Assembly: GCF_003096555.1 (NCBI RefSeq)
Contig: NZ_QEKM01000001.1
Location: 558,001-622,000, forward strand
Length of the DNA stretch: 64,000 nucleotides
Direction of reading: 5' to 3'
DNA from: Simplicispira sp. 125
Lineage (GTDB): Bacteria; Pseudomonadota; Gammaproteobacteria; Burkholderiales; Burkholderiaceae_C
The position numbers and the translations under genes were made by a program. A model generated the notes under the pieces. The model saw only the letters and a program-made list of their open reading frames with translations, had not been told where the DNA came from and did no database searches. Positions 28,305 through 38,003 of this stretch are shown here, piece after piece (position 1 is the first letter of the stretch; each line of letters opens with the position of its first letter).

Positions 28305-29444
28305 TCAGCCCTTGGGGACAGCGTCGCCCAGGGCGCGTCGGTACCACTCGTGGAAGTGCTGCATGCCGTCTTCCATGGGGCTCTGGTAGGGGCCGACCTC
28401 GTTGTCGCCACGCTCGAACAGTGCCTTGCGCCCCGCGTCCATGCGCTCGCCGATCTCGTCGTCCTCGATGCAGGTTTCCATGTAGGCCGCTTGCTGGGCT
28501 TCCACGAATTCGCGCTCGAAGGCGGTGATTTCTTCGGGGTAATAGAACTCCACCATGTTCAGCGTCTTGTGGGCACTGAGGGGGTGCAGCGTGGAGACAG
28601 TGAGCACATGCGGGTACCACTCCACCATGATGTGCGGGTAGTAGGTCAGCCAGATGGCACCGCGCTCGGGCAGCTTGCCTTGGCGGTATTTGAGCAGCAC
28701 CTCGTGCCACTTCTTGTAGACGGCAGAGCCGGGTTGGCCAAACGTAGAGGCCACGCCCACTGTCTGCACCGAGTATTCCTTCTGGAATTCCCACTTCAGG
28801 TCGTCGCAGGTGACGAAGTTGCCCAGCCCGGGGTGGAAGGGGCCGACGTGGTAGTCCTCCAGATAGACCTCGATGAAGGTCTTCCAGTTGTAGTTGCACT
28901 CGTGCAGTTCGATACGGTCGAGGGTGTAGCCCTCAAAGGACAAGTCGTTGCGTGGGCCCATGCCGGCCAGGTCGGCCTCGATGTCACGGCCGTTGTCCTC
29001 GAACAGAAGGCCGTTCCATTCGCGCAGTTTGTAGTTGCTCAGGTTCAGGCAGGGGTCGTGCGCGAAATGGGGCGCGCCCAACAGTTCGCCGCTGGGGCTG
29101 TAGGTCCAGCGGTGCACAGGGCAGACGATGTTGCCACCGGCGCTGCCCTTTTGGTGCTGCTGCAGCGAGCCGCGCCCCTGCAGCATGATGGCCTGGCGGT
29201 GGCGGCAGACGTTGGAGATGAGTTCCACCTCGCCCTGGGCGTTGCGCACCAGGGCGCGGCCTCCGAGCTCCTGGGGCAGGGCATGGTAGTCGCCCACGTT
29301 GGGGACACTCAGGCTATGCCCCACGTAACGGGGGCCGCGCTGGAAGAGCGTTGCCATCTCGCGCTGGAACAGCGCCTCGTCAAAGTAGCTTGAAACTGGT
29401 AGTTGGCTTGCGGCCTGCTGCAGTCGAAGACTTAAATCAGACAT
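28305..29444 (-). CDS. Rieske non-haem iron oxygenase, alpha subunit
   Basis: The 379-residue product has the Rieske cluster ligands C80-x-H82 (CRHRQA) and C108-x2-H111 (CPVHRW) and a mononuclear iron site in EDYHVGPFHPGLGNF (about residues 200-215), in the arrangement of aromatic-ring-hydroxylating dioxygenase alpha subunits. The substrate is not clear; no ferredoxin, reductase or beta subunit gene lies beside it, so partners are elsewhere. Relatives include choline/glycine-betaine-type and aromatic oxygenases. Confidence 0.88.
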   Translation of the reverse strand: MSDLSLRLQQAASQLPVSSYFDEALFQREMATLFQRGPRYVGHSLSVPNVGDYHALPQELGGRALVRNAQGEVELISNVCRHRQAIMLQGRGSLQQHQKGSAGGNIVCPVHRWTYSPSGELLGAPHFAHDPCLNLSNYKLREWNGLLFEDNGRDIEADLAGMGPRNDLSFEGYTLDRIELHECNYNWKTFIEVYLEDYHVGPFHPGLGNFVTCDDLKWEFQKEYSVQTVGVASTFGQPGSAVYKKWHEVLLKYRQGKLPERGAIWLTYYPHIMVEWYPHVLTVSTLHPLSAHKTLNMVEFYYPEEITAFEREFVEAQQAAYMETCIEDDEIGERMDAGRKALFERGDNEVGPYQSPMEDGMQHFHEWYRRALGDAVPKG

Positions 29445-29710
29445 GGGTGACCTGACCTAAAGACTCCCCACAGGGAGATGCGCTCGAGGCGCGGAGAGAA
29501 AAAAATAAACCGGCAGGGCGCCGGTCTGTAGGGAATGGGATTATAGGACGTGGGGTTATTGCAGCGGCCCATTCCCGCAGCGGCCATGCGTGTATTGGAC
29601 TGTGGGCCGACTTCGGTAGGGCACATAGGTTTTGGGGCTGCCTTGGGCGCGGGGATGCGCACACCGGTATCAGCCTAAAATCACCTGTTTTGCTTTCCGC
29701 CCCGCTGCCC

Positions 29711-29938
29711 ATGCCCAAACCCAAAAATGCCGACCCGGCCAGCTACGAAGCTGCGCTGGAAGAACTGGAGCAACTGGTGGTGCGTATTGAATCGGGCCAG
29801 ATGCCGCTGGATCAGTTGCTGGCGGGTTACCAGCGCGGCGCCACGCTGCTGGCGTTCTGCCGCGACCGGCTGGAGGCCGTGCAGGAGCAGGTGCGCGTCC
29901 TCGACGGTGGCACGTTGCAACCCTGGACACAGGAATGA
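29711..29938 (+). CDS. xseB: Exodeoxyribonuclease VII small subunit
   Basis: The 75-residue product has the XseB core [20 protein letters not shown], then [17 protein letters not shown] and [12 protein letters not shown]. It assembles with XseA into the single-strand exonuclease. ATG 29711 is chosen; its stop overlaps the ispA start (ATGA), the standard xseB-ispA coupling. The 266 bp upstream to the Rieske gene, which is divergent, hold the promoters and no gene. Confidence 0.95.
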   Translation: MPKPKNADPASYEAALEELEQLVVRIESGQMPLDQLLAGYQRGATLLAFCRDRLEAVQEQVRVLDGGTLQPWTQE

Positions 29939-30861
29939 GCGGCATGGATCAGGCGTCTTTGCAAGTTTGGAGCAGCGCCCATTTGGCGCGGGTGGAGCAG
30001 GCGCTGGAGCGCTGGGTCGGGGGAGATGCCCCGGCGGGCCTGGGGCAAGCCATGCGTTACGCCGTGCTCGATGGCGGCAAGCGGCTGCGTCCCCTGCTGG
30101 TGATGGCGGCCCGCGAGGCCGTGGCCGATGGCAGCGATGCGCAGCATGCTGCGGTTTATCAGGAAGCGGCCTTGCGCGCGGCCTGTGCCGCCGAACTGAT
30201 CCATGCCTATTCGCTGGTGCACGACGACATGCCCTGCATGGACAACGATGTGCTGCGCCGTGGCAAGCCCACGGTGCATGTGCAGTTTGGCCAGGCACAG
30301 GCCTTGCTGGCGGGCGACGCATTGCAGGCGCTGGCTTTTGAATTGCTGACACCCGAAGATGTCGGAATACCCGCGACGGTGCAGGCGCGGCTGTGCCGTT
30401 TGCTGGCGCATGCGGCGGGTTCCTCCGGGATGGCGGGCGGTCAGGCGATCGACTTGGCCAGTGTGGGTGTGGTGCTGGACGAGGCCCGCCTGCGCGAGAT
30501 GCACCGCCTCAAGACCGGCGCCTTGCTGCAGGCCAGCGTGATGATGGGCGCAGCCTGTGGGCAAGCCAGCACCGCCGCCTTGCAAGGGCTATCGGCCTAC
30601 GGGGCTGCTTTAGGGCTGGCGTTCCAGGTGGTCGACGATATTCTGGACGTTACGCAGGATTCCGCTACGCTAGGCAAGACAGCGGGCAAGGATGCCGCGC
30701 AGGACAAACCGACCTATGTCTCTCTGCTGGGGCTCGATCGCGCGAAAGCGCAGGCCAAGGAGTTGCTCGATCAGGCCCATTCCGCGCTGGCACAAACAGC
30801 ACTGCCCGACACCCGTGCTTTGGCGGCTCTGGCCGATATGGTTGTGAGCCGCTCACACTGA
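29935..30861 (+). CDS. ispA: Farnesyl diphosphate synthase (geranyltranstransferase)
   Basis: IspA makes farnesyl diphosphate from DMAPP/GPP and IPP for quinones and undecaprenyl phosphate. The 308-residue product has [13 protein letters not shown], the first Asp-rich motif ([10 protein letters not shown], Asp97-98), and the second (VVDDILDVT, Asp234) with [20 protein letters not shown]. Start ATG 29935 overlaps xseB. dxs follows after a palindrome. Confidence 0.97.
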   Translation: MSGMDQASLQVWSSAHLARVEQALERWVGGDAPAGLGQAMRYAVLDGGKRLRPLLVMAAREAVADGSDAQHAAVYQEAALRAACAAELIHAYSLVHDDMPCMDNDVLRRGKPTVHVQFGQAQALLAGDALQALAFELLTPEDVGIPATVQARLCRLLAHAAGSSGMAGGQAIDLASVGVVLDEARLREMHRLKTGALLQASVMMGAACGQASTAALQGLSAYGAALGLAFQVVDDILDVTQDSATLGKTAGKDAAQDKPTYVSLLGLDRAKAQAKELLDQAHSALAQTALPDTRALAALADMVVSRSH

Positions 30862-30878
30862 TGCCGTTCCACGAAAAA

Positions 30879-30916
30879 AGCTACCAGCGCTTGTCTGCTA
30901 AGCGCTGGCAGCTATT
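30879..30916. repeat. Short palindrome family copy (ispA-dxs gap)
   Basis: AAGCTACCAGCGCTTG, loop, TAAGCGCTGGCAGCTAT. It ends about 12 bp before the dxs start codon, so it occupies the position where the ribosome site would normally be. Confidence 0.88.
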
Positions 30917-30928
30917 AAAGTAATAGTA

Positions 30929-32842
30929 ATGTCAACGACCCCCTATCCCCTGCTCACGAGTGTGAACGACCCTGCCGAGCTGCGCCGCCTCTCGCGCGGC
31001 GAGCTCAAGGTGCTGTCCGCGGAGTTGCGTGCCTTCGTGATTGACAGTGTTGCCAAGACGGGGGGGCACTTGAGCTCCAACCTGGGCACGGTGGAGCTGA
31101 CCGTGGCGCTGCACCATGTGTTCAACACCCCTTACGACCGTCTGGTGTGGGATGTGGGCCACCAAACCTATCCGCACAAGATTCTGACGGGCCGACGCGA
31201 CCGCATGCACACGCTGCGCCAACTGGGCGGTATTTCGGGGTTTCCGCAGCGCGCCGAGAGCGCTTACGACACCTTTGGTACGGCGCATTCCAGTACCAGC
31301 ATCTCGGCTGCGCTGGGCATGGCCCTGGCAGCCCGTCAAAAGGGCGAAGACCGGCGTGCGGTGGCGATCATCGGTGATGGCGCCATGACGGCCGGCATGG
31401 CCTTCGAGGCCTTGAACAACGCGGGCGTGCAGGATTGCAACCTGCTCGTCATCCTCAACGACAATGACATGAGCATCAGCCCGCCCGTGGGTGCGCTCAA
31501 CCGCTACCTCGCCCAGCTCATGAGCGGCCAGTTCTACGCGGCGGCCAAGAACGTGGGCAAGAGCGTGCTCAAGAATGCGCCGCCGCTGTTGGAATTGGCC
31601 AAGCGCCTGGAGCAGCAGGCCAAGGGCATGGTGGTGCCTGCCACTTTGTTCGAGAAGTTCGGCTTCAACTACATCGGCCCCATTGACGGCCATGATCTGG
31701 ATTCGCTCATTCCCACGCTGGAGAACATCAAGGGCCTGCAGGGCCCGCAGTTTCTGCATGTGGTCACGAAAAAAGGCCAGGGTTACAAGCTGGCCGAGGC
31801 CGACCCCGTGGCTTACCACGGCCCCGGAAAGTTTGACCCCTCTGTGGGGCTGACGGCGCCCGTCACCCCTCCAAAACAAACGTTCACCCAGGTGTTTGGC
31901 CAATGGCTGTGCGACATGGCCGACCAGGACGAGCGGCTGGTGGGCATCACACCCGCCATGCGCGAAGGCTCGGGCATGGTCGAATTCCATAAACGTTTTC
32001 CAGACCGCTACTACGACGTGGGTATTGCCGAGCAGCATGCCGTGACCTTTGCGGCGGGCATGGCCTGCGAGGGTGTCAAACCCGTGGTGGCCATTTACTC
32101 CACCTTCCTGCAGCGCGGCTATGACCAGATGATCCACGACGTGGCGCTACAAAACCTGCCCGTGGTGTTCGCCCTCGACCGTGCGGGCCTGGTGGGCGCC
32201 GATGGTGCCACGCATGCCGGCGCTTACGACATTCCTTTCGTGCGCTGCATCCCCAATATGGCCATGGCCTGCCCTGCAGACGAGCGTGAATGCCGCCAAC
32301 TGCTCAGCACCGCTTTCGCACAGAACCATCCTGTGGCCGTGCGCTACCCGCGCGGTGCGGGGGCGGGTGTCGAGCCCTTGCCCGGTTTGGATGCGCTGCC
32401 TTATGGCAAGGGCGAGATTCGGCGCATGCGAGAAGGGCGTGCCGATCGCACTGGCACGCGCATTGCCATCCTGGCTTTTGGCACGCTGCTGTACCCGGCG
32501 TTGCAGGCCGCACAGGCCTTGGATGCTACCGTGGTCAACATGCGCTGGGCAAAACCGCTGGACGTGGATTTGCTGCTGGAAGTGGCGGCCAGCCACGACG
32601 TGTTGGTGACGGTGGAAGAGGGCGCTCTCATGGGCGGTGCAGGCAGCGCTGTTCTGGAAGCCCTGGCTGCAGCAGGAGTGCTGCGCCCGGTGTTGCAGCT
32701 GGGTCTGCCCGATGTCTTCATTGAGCATGGTGATCCGGCGCGCCTCCTGGCGTTGCAGGGTTTGGATGCGCAAGGTATCGAGGCTTCGGTGCGCGCGCGC
32801 TTTGACGCTCCGTCGTCCGCCATCGGCCAGCGCGCCGCCTGA
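30929..32842 (+). CDS. dxs: 1-deoxy-D-xylulose-5-phosphate synthase
   Basis: Dxs condenses pyruvate and glyceraldehyde 3-phosphate using thiamine diphosphate, the first step of the MEP pathway. The 637-residue product has [14 protein letters not shown], the ThDP motif [37 protein letters not shown] and [15 protein letters not shown]. No Shine-Dalgarno is visible before ATG 30929; a palindrome lies immediately upstream. Clustering with ispA and xseB is typical. Confidence 0.97.
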   Translation: MSTTPYPLLTSVNDPAELRRLSRGELKVLSAELRAFVIDSVAKTGGHLSSNLGTVELTVALHHVFNTPYDRLVWDVGHQTYPHKILTGRRDRMHTLRQLGGISGFPQRAESAYDTFGTAHSSTSISAALGMALAARQKGEDRRAVAIIGDGAMTAGMAFEALNNAGVQDCNLLVILNDNDMSISPPVGALNRYLAQLMSGQFYAAAKNVGKSVLKNAPPLLELAKRLEQQAKGMVVPATLFEKFGFNYIGPIDGHDLDSLIPTLENIKGLQGPQFLHVVTKKGQGYKLAEADPVAYHGPGKFDPSVGLTAPVTPPKQTFTQVFGQWLCDMADQDERLVGITPAMREGSGMVEFHKRFPDRYYDVGIAEQHAVTFAAGMACEGVKPVVAIYSTFLQRGYDQMIHDVALQNLPVVFALDRAGLVGADGATHAGAYDIPFVRCIPNMAMACPADERECRQLLSTAFAQNHPVAVRYPRGAGAGVEPLPGLDALPYGKGEIRRMREGRADRTGTRIAILAFGTLLYPALQAAQALDATVVNMRWAKPLDVDLLLEVAASHDVLVTVEEGALMGGAGSAVLEALAAAGVLRPVLQLGLPDVFIEHGDPARLLALQGLDAQGIEASVRARFDAPSSAIGQRAA

Positions 32843-32964
32843 GAGTTTTCTCCTGCGCCACCGCAGGAAACAGGCTCGCACATTCACCTGGAATTTTGCA
32901 GAACACGCCGTGTGCGTGTTCTGCATCTGCGCGCGTTCGGCGGTCGCTGCATGAACCATCGTCA

Positions 32965-33228
32965 TTCCATTTCTAAACCATCCGTGCCGTTGTTGCTTGG
33001 CTTAGGGCAATGCTGAACAAGTCCCTCACGCGCTGCGCATCCGTACCTCGGGCGGTCTGCGGCGTTGCAAATCCTCACCATAGCTGCGGCCATGGCTGCG
33101 GTTTGCGCCTTGCATCCCATCCCGATGCACGGCGCGCATCATCGCGGTGACTTATTCAGCATCGCCTTAGCCGTGCTACAGCACTGTCTGCGGCTTCGCG
33201 CCTGGACACGAATGATTTGGAAACAGAA
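32965..33228. repeat. About 100-bp inverted-terminal repeat, copy B, interrupted
   Basis: The left end TTCCATTTCTAAACCATCCG and right end CACGAATGATTTGGAAACAG pair imperfectly and match the ends of 7163-7261 and 52931-53030. Copy B is split by the 160-bp element at 33006-33165. The surrounding 557-bp gap between dxs and the TRAP binding-protein gene holds no gene. Confidence 0.85.
33006..33165. mobile_element. 160-bp MITE-like palindromic element nested in copy B
   Basis: Flanked by an exact 5-bp direct repeat CTTAG (33001-33005 and 33166-33170); the uninterrupted copy at 52931 has CCTAG once at this position. Ends are inverted: GGCAATGCTGAACAAGTC and the complement of GACTTATTCAGCATCGC. The interior is an imperfect palindrome. 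A related element is at 42398-42557. There is no transposase, so it would be moved in trans. Confidence 0.82.
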
Positions 33229-33399
33229 TCAGTGCATGCTTGCAGAACCCTGAAGGCCGACAATTTTCGCGGGAAAACCCGCACGGACGATGCAAAGCAC
33301 ATTTTTACAATCCCCCGAGGGCTGCTAAAGTGGCCGTGCCGCGCGGCGGATTCGCCACGTGTTCGGCATTCTTGCAACCCCGTTTATCAAGAGGTTTTC

Positions 33400-34482
33400 A
33401 TGCATCGTCGCTCACTCATCAAACATGCTGGCATTGCTGGCGTACTGGCCGCAGGGGTCGCTCCTGCTGTGCATGCCCAGGCCGCAGTGCGCTGGCGCCT
33501 GGCATCGAGCTTTCCCAAGTCGCTCGATACCATTTTCGGTAGCGCCGAAATGTTCGCCAAAACTGTCAAGGCACTGTCTGGTGGCAAGTTTGACGTGTCC
33601 GTGCACGCCGCTGGCGAACTGATGCCCGCGTTTGGCGTGGTCGACGCGCTGCAAAACGGTACGGTGGAAATGGCGCAGACCGCACCTTACTATTTCACCG
33701 GCAAGGACTCCATCTTCGCCTTCGGCTGTGCCGTTCCATTCGGCCTGACGGCTCGCCAGATGGACGCATGGATGGAGCACGGCAATGGCCGCAAGTACAT
33801 GGACGAGTTCTATGCCAAGTACAACATCAAGAGCCGCAGCGCAGGCAATACCGGCACGCAAATGGGCGGCTGGTACCGCAAGGAAATCAATACCGTCGAA
33901 GACCTCAAGGGTTTGAAGATGCGTATGGGGGGAGGCCTGTTTGGTGAATCCATGCAGAAGCTGGGCGTAGTGCCACAGAACATGCCTGCGGGCGATGTGT
34001 ACCAGGCGCTCGAAAAGGGCACGCTCGATGCCTGTGAATTTGTCGGCCCCTACGACGATGAAAAGCTGGGCTTCAACAAGGTCGCGCCTTACTACTACTA
34101 CCCCGGCTGGTGGGAAGGTGGCGCCGAGCTGGAGTTCTTCATCAACGCCAAGGCCTACGCCGCGCTGACGCCCGAATTCCAGGCCATGGTGGATGCCGCC
34201 ACAGCGGTGGCAGCCCGCGACATGACGTCCAAGTACGACGCCTACAACCCTATCGCGCTCAAGAAGCTCGTGGGCGCCAAGACGCAGCTCAAGGCGTTCT
34301 CCAAGGAACTCATGGATGCCGGCTACAAGTCCTCGATGGAAGTGTTTGCCGAGCACGAAGCCAAGTCGGCCGAATTCAAGAAGATCCACCAGGACATGCG
34401 CGCCTTCCAGCGCGACCAGATCCTGTGGGGTCGTTTCTCGGAATTCCGCTTTGACAGCTACATGGCCACGGTCAAGCTGTAA
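33400..34482 (+). CDS. TRAP transporter substrate-binding protein, copy 1
   Basis: The 360-residue product has a twin-arginine signal (MHRRSLIKHAGIAG, cleavage near AVHAQA) and a DctP/TakP-type fold: SSFPKSLDTIFGSAE, GELMPAFGVVDALQNG, MGGWYRKEINTVEDLKGLKM, DACEFVGPYDDEKLGFNK and YYYPGWWEGG. It is periplasmic and delivers ligands to a TRAP permease, but no small or large membrane subunit lies nearby. TakP-like proteins bind alpha-keto acids with a cation held at the ExW position; here it reads CEF, the usual Trp being Phe. Confidence 0.9.
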   Translation: MHRRSLIKHAGIAGVLAAGVAPAVHAQAAVRWRLASSFPKSLDTIFGSAEMFAKTVKALSGGKFDVSVHAAGELMPAFGVVDALQNGTVEMAQTAPYYFTGKDSIFAFGCAVPFGLTARQMDAWMEHGNGRKYMDEFYAKYNIKSRSAGNTGTQMGGWYRKEINTVEDLKGLKMRMGGGLFGESMQKLGVVPQNMPAGDVYQALEKGTLDACEFVGPYDDEKLGFNKVAPYYYYPGWWEGGAELEFFINAKAYAALTPEFQAMVDAATAVAARDMTSKYDAYNPIALKKLVGAKTQLKAFSKELMDAGYKSSMEVFAEHEAKSAEFKKIHQDMRAFQRDQILWGRFSEFRFDSYMATVKL

Positions 34483-34533
34483 ACCGTTACCGTCTTGTTG
34501 CGATCGCGCGATCAATGCAGCGATCGCCCAAGT

Positions 34534-34583
34534 GCCGGAGATTTCGGCCCGCAGAAGTGTGGGCCGGGCTTCGGCTTTTTTTT
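34534..34583 (+). terminator. Intrinsic terminator after TRAP binding-protein copy 1
   Basis: A two-tier stem (GCCGGAG/CTTCGGC outside, GGCCC/GGGCC inside) ends in a run of eight T at 34576-34583. It separates the two tandem binding-protein genes, so each probably has its own promoter or copy 2 is read at a lower level. Confidence 0.8.
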
Positions 34584-34635
34584 GGGGCGCCACAAGCGCC
34601 GCCAGCACCTTTTCTTAATCCACAGGAGACTTGTA

Positions 34636-35715
34636 ATGGATCGTCGTTCCCTTATCAAAAATGCCGGCCTTGCCGGGGTGCTTGCGGCAGGTGTCGCGCC
34701 AGCGGTGCATGCACAAGCTGCAGTGCGCTGGCGTCTGGCATCGAGTTTTCCTAAATCGCTGGACACCATCTTTGGCTCGGCCGAGGTGTTTGCCAAGGCC
34801 GTCAAGGAAATGTCGGGTGGCAAGTTTGAAGTGTCGGTCCATGCAGCGGGCGAGTTGATGCCTGCCTTTGGTGTGGTCGATGGCGTGCAGAGTGGCACGG
34901 TGGAGATGGCGCACACAGCGCCTTACTATTTTTTCGGCAAGAACGAGGCCTTTGCCATTGGTGGTGCCATTCCGTTCGGCATGAATTCGCGCCAACTGAC
35001 CGCCTGGGTTGTGGATGGCAACGGCCACAAGCTCATGCGCGATTTTTATGCGCAATACAACATTGTTAACTTTGTCGGCGGTAACACGGGTGCGCAAATG
35101 GGGGGCTGGTTCCGCAAGGAAATCAAGTCGCCCGCTGATATCAAGGGGCTCAAGTTCCGTGTCGGCGGTTTTGCCGGCAAGGTTATCGAGCGCATGGGCG
35201 GCGTGCCGCAGAACATTCCGGGCGGAGAAATTTACCAGGCTCTGGAAAAAGGCACGATTGACGCCGCCGAATGGATCGGACCCTACGATGACCAGAAGCT
35301 GGGCATCAACAAAGTCGCGCCCTTCTATTACTACCCCGGTTGGTGGGAAGGCAGTCTGAATCTGGAGTTCTACATCAATGACAAGGCATTCAACGGCCTG
35401 TCGAGTGAGAACAAGGCTATTGTCCAGGCCGCTGCGCACGAAGCGCATGTGACCACACAGGCGCGTTACGACGCACGCAATCCAGGTGCCCTCAAGCAGT
35501 TGGTGGCGGCCAAGGCCAAGGTGCTGCCGTTCCCGCAGTCGGTCATGGACGCTTCGTACAAAGCCGCCAAGGAAGTTTTTGCCGAGCTCAATGAAAAAAA
35601 TCCGGACTGGAAGAAGATCCACGCCGACTATCTGAACTTCCAGCGCGATCAGGTGCTGTGGTTCCGCTTTGCCGAAGGTACCTTCGACAGCTTCATGCAG
35701 CGCCAGAAGCTCTAA
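34636..35715 (+). CDS. TRAP transporter substrate-binding protein, copy 2
   Basis: The 359-residue product is a clear tandem paralogue of the previous gene: Tat signal (MDRRSLIKNAGLAG), then the same blocks including GELMPAFGVVDGVQSG, MGGWFRKEIKSPADIKGLKF, DAAEWIGPYDDQKLGINK and YYYPGWWEGSLN. The ligand-cation site keeps the canonical AEW. AGGAG precedes ATG 34636. The pair may differ in ligand, with the shared permease encoded elsewhere. Confidence 0.9.
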   Translation: MDRRSLIKNAGLAGVLAAGVAPAVHAQAAVRWRLASSFPKSLDTIFGSAEVFAKAVKEMSGGKFEVSVHAAGELMPAFGVVDGVQSGTVEMAHTAPYYFFGKNEAFAIGGAIPFGMNSRQLTAWVVDGNGHKLMRDFYAQYNIVNFVGGNTGAQMGGWFRKEIKSPADIKGLKFRVGGFAGKVIERMGGVPQNIPGGEIYQALEKGTIDAAEWIGPYDDQKLGINKVAPFYYYPGWWEGSLNLEFYINDKAFNGLSSENKAIVQAAAHEAHVTTQARYDARNPGALKQLVAAKAKVLPFPQSVMDASYKAAKEVFAELNEKNPDWKKIHADYLNFQRDQVLWFRFAEGTFDSFMQRQKL

Positions 35716-35750
35716 GCACGGAACGAGCCGGGAGCATCTTGGCTTGAACC

Positions 35751-35816
35751 AACCAGCCGGTTCAGCATCTGCAGGCTTCTCGCCCTGCAATGGATGCTGA
35801 CCGGCTGGTTTTTTCT
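35751..35816 (+). terminator. Intrinsic terminator after TRAP binding-protein copy 2
   Basis: A long near-perfect stem (AACCAGCCGGTTCAGCATC with GATGCTGACCGGCTGGTT) is followed by TTTTTTCTT. It is well placed to end the + strand transcript before the convergent bamC. Confidence 0.9.
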
Positions 35817-35955
35817 TGCTGTGTCGGTCTTATGCCGCACGTCTGCAGCGGCTTTTCCTGCCATGGTGTCGCCAGGGTGGCGAGAGCGGCATCAAAACTT
35901 CATAGCGGTTTGATCACGGCACTGGCCGCCGCGGCCAGGCCGTATTCGGGGTGAA

Positions 35956-37041
35956 TTATTTGAGATCGTCTGCCAGCACGCGCACGATGCTCGACGCGTT
36001 GGCCGAGGTTTCGGGTGCGCCAGCGGCATTGAGGACCGACACCGTGGTGGCCTCGCCCTGGCTGCGGACAACGATGCGGTATTTGAGTGGCGGAACGGTT
36101 TTCTCGGAGCTGAACAGCTTGCCCAGGAAGCCCTTTTCTTTCTTGTCGTCCTTGGGGGCTACATAACGCACGAAATACACGCCTTGGCTGCGATCACGGT
36201 CTTCCACCGTAAAGCCGGTCCGGTCCAGGGCCAGGCCGACACGGCGCCAGGCGCGGTCAAAGCCCTCGTCAATCTGCACCACAGGGACATCGCCCACGGT
36301 CGCCACGCGCGCGGCGGGCGGGCGCTGTGCGGAGGCGGTCGCTACGGCTGCCGCTTGCTCCTTGCTCACGCCCAGCTTGACCATCATGCGGCGCAGGAAT
36401 TCTGTTTCCAGCTCCGGATCGGCCGCACGCGGCTGCCACACGGTGGAATCCTTGGTGGCACTGTTGAAGACTTCCACCATGCCGCGGTGGCTGACATAGA
36501 TTTCGGTGCTGCCATCGGCAGCGCGTTCCATGCGTGTGCGGAACTTGTCGCGCTCACCCGTGGAGTAGAGCGAATCGAGCACCTTGCCCAGCGTGCTACG
36601 GATGATGTCTTGCGGAATCTTGGCGCGGTTTTCGGCCCAGTCGGTTTCCATGATGCCGAGCTTGGACTGGTCCAGCGCGAGCGTGAAACCGTTTTCCAGC
36701 CAGAACTCGCGCACCGGTTCCCAGAGCTTGTCGGCCGGGCGATTGATGACCAGCCAGCGCTGGTCGCCGTTGCGCTCGATGCGTACATCCCCCATTTGCG
36801 CCAGCGCTGTCTGCGGGCCGGAGGGCTGCGTTGCCTGACCCGCCTGCAGCGCATTGGCCGAAACCACGCCGCCAGGCACGGCGTAGCGGGTTTCTCGCGA
36901 GAGCTGCGTCAGATCGGGCGGAACCTCCAGCGAAGAGCCCTTGCTGGCGCTCTTGTAGTCGATCTTCTCGCCTTCCAGCACCGAGCAGGCGGACAAGGCA
37001 ATGGTCAGGCCCAGCAGGCCCAGTCGTGCAGTTTGGTTCAC
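35956..37041 (-). CDS. bamC: Outer-membrane assembly lipoprotein BamC
   Basis: BamC is a lipoprotein of the BAM complex that inserts beta-barrel proteins. The 361-residue product has a lipobox (TIALSACSVL), then the characteristic unstructured N-terminal segment (SSLEVPPDLTQLSRETRYAV) and two helix-grip domains (WLVINRPADKLWEPVREFW; VVQIDEGFDRAWRRVGLAL). Start is a GTG at 37041 with AGAGGA upstream. It follows dapA by 31 bp, the widespread dapA-bamC pair. Confidence 0.94.
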   Translation of the reverse strand: MNQTARLGLLGLTIALSACSVLEGEKIDYKSASKGSSLEVPPDLTQLSRETRYAVPGGVVSANALQAGQATQPSGPQTALAQMGDVRIERNGDQRWLVINRPADKLWEPVREFWLENGFTLALDQSKLGIMETDWAENRAKIPQDIIRSTLGKVLDSLYSTGERDKFRTRMERAADGSTEIYVSHRGMVEVFNSATKDSTVWQPRAADPELETEFLRRMMVKLGVSKEQAAAVATASAQRPPAARVATVGDVPVVQIDEGFDRAWRRVGLALDRTGFTVEDRDRSQGVYFVRYVAPKDDKKEKGFLGKLFSSEKTVPPLKYRIVVRSQGEATTVSVLNAAGAPETSANASSIVRVLADDLK

Positions 37042-37072
37042 GCGGAAATCCTCTTGAGTATCGGGGGGCTGG

Positions 37073-37969
37073 TTACAGCAGACGTGCGGAGCGCAGTGCG
37101 CCTTCGACCACGGCCTCGTTGCCCTGGCTCAGTGGCGTCATGGGCAGGCGCATGGTGCCGCCGCACAGGCCCATGCGGGCCATGGCCCACTTGACGGGAA
37201 TGGGGTTGGCTTCGACGAACAGGTGCTTGTGCACGGGCATCAGCTGGAATTGGATTTCCATGGCGCGGCGGGCATTGCCTGCAATGGCAGCCACACACAG
37301 TTCGTGCATCAGGCGCGGCGCTACGTTGGCCGTTACGCTGATGTTGCCGTGGCCGCCGCAGAGCATCAGGGCCACAGCGGTCGGATCGTCGCCCGAATAC
37401 ACGGCAAAGCTCTTCGGCAGGTCGCGGATCAACCACTGCGCGCGCTCGATGTTGCCCGTGGCTTCCTTGATGGCGATGATGCCGGGCACCTGCGCCAGCC
37501 GCAGCACGGTGTCGTGCTGCATATCGGCGACCGAGCGGCCGGGCACGTTGTAGAGCACGATGGGCAGGTCGCCCGTGGCCTCGGCAATGGCCTTGAAGTG
37601 CTGGTACTGGCCCTCTTGGGTGGGCTTGTTGTAGTAGGGCACTACCTGGAGCTGGCTGTCGGCGCCCACGCCCTTGGCAAAGCGGGCCAGCTCGATGGCC
37701 TCTTTGGTAGAGTTCGCGCCGCACCCGGCCATGACCGGTACGCGGCCCGCCGCCTGTTCGACGCTGACGCGGATGATCTCGCAGTGCTCTTGGACGTCCA
37801 CCGTGGGCGATTCGCCCGTGGTACCCACCACGCCGATGCAGTCGGTGCCTTCTGCGATATGCCAGTCGATCAGTTTGCGCAGGGCAGGGTAGTCCACGCT
37901 GCCGTCCTCGTGCATGGGGGTGACGAGGGCGACGATGCTGCCGGTGAGGGGGACGGTGGAAGAGGTCAT
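37073..37969 (-). CDS. dapA: 4-hydroxy-tetrahydrodipicolinate synthase
   Basis: DapA condenses pyruvate and aspartate semialdehyde in lysine and DAP synthesis. The 298-residue TIM barrel has TTGESPTV (Thr50-51), the tyrosine of LYNVPGR (Tyr140) and the Schiff-base lysine Lys168 in [10 protein letters not shown]. It is upstream of bamC and downstream of a methyltransferase by 34 bp. Confidence 0.97.
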   Translation of the reverse strand: MTSSTVPLTGSIVALVTPMHEDGSVDYPALRKLIDWHIAEGTDCIGVVGTTGESPTVDVQEHCEIIRVSVEQAAGRVPVMAGCGANSTKEAIELARFAKGVGADSQLQVVPYYNKPTQEGQYQHFKAIAEATGDLPIVLYNVPGRSVADMQHDTVLRLAQVPGIIAIKEATGNIERAQWLIRDLPKSFAVYSGDDPTAVALMLCGGHGNISVTANVAPRLMHELCVAAIAGNARRAMEIQFQLMPVHKHLFVEANPIPVKWAMARMGLCGGTMRLPMTPLSQGNEAVVEGALRSARLL

Positions 37970-38003
37970 GTCCGCAGTGGTAAACGGTAAAAGAGCATTC
38001 TAA

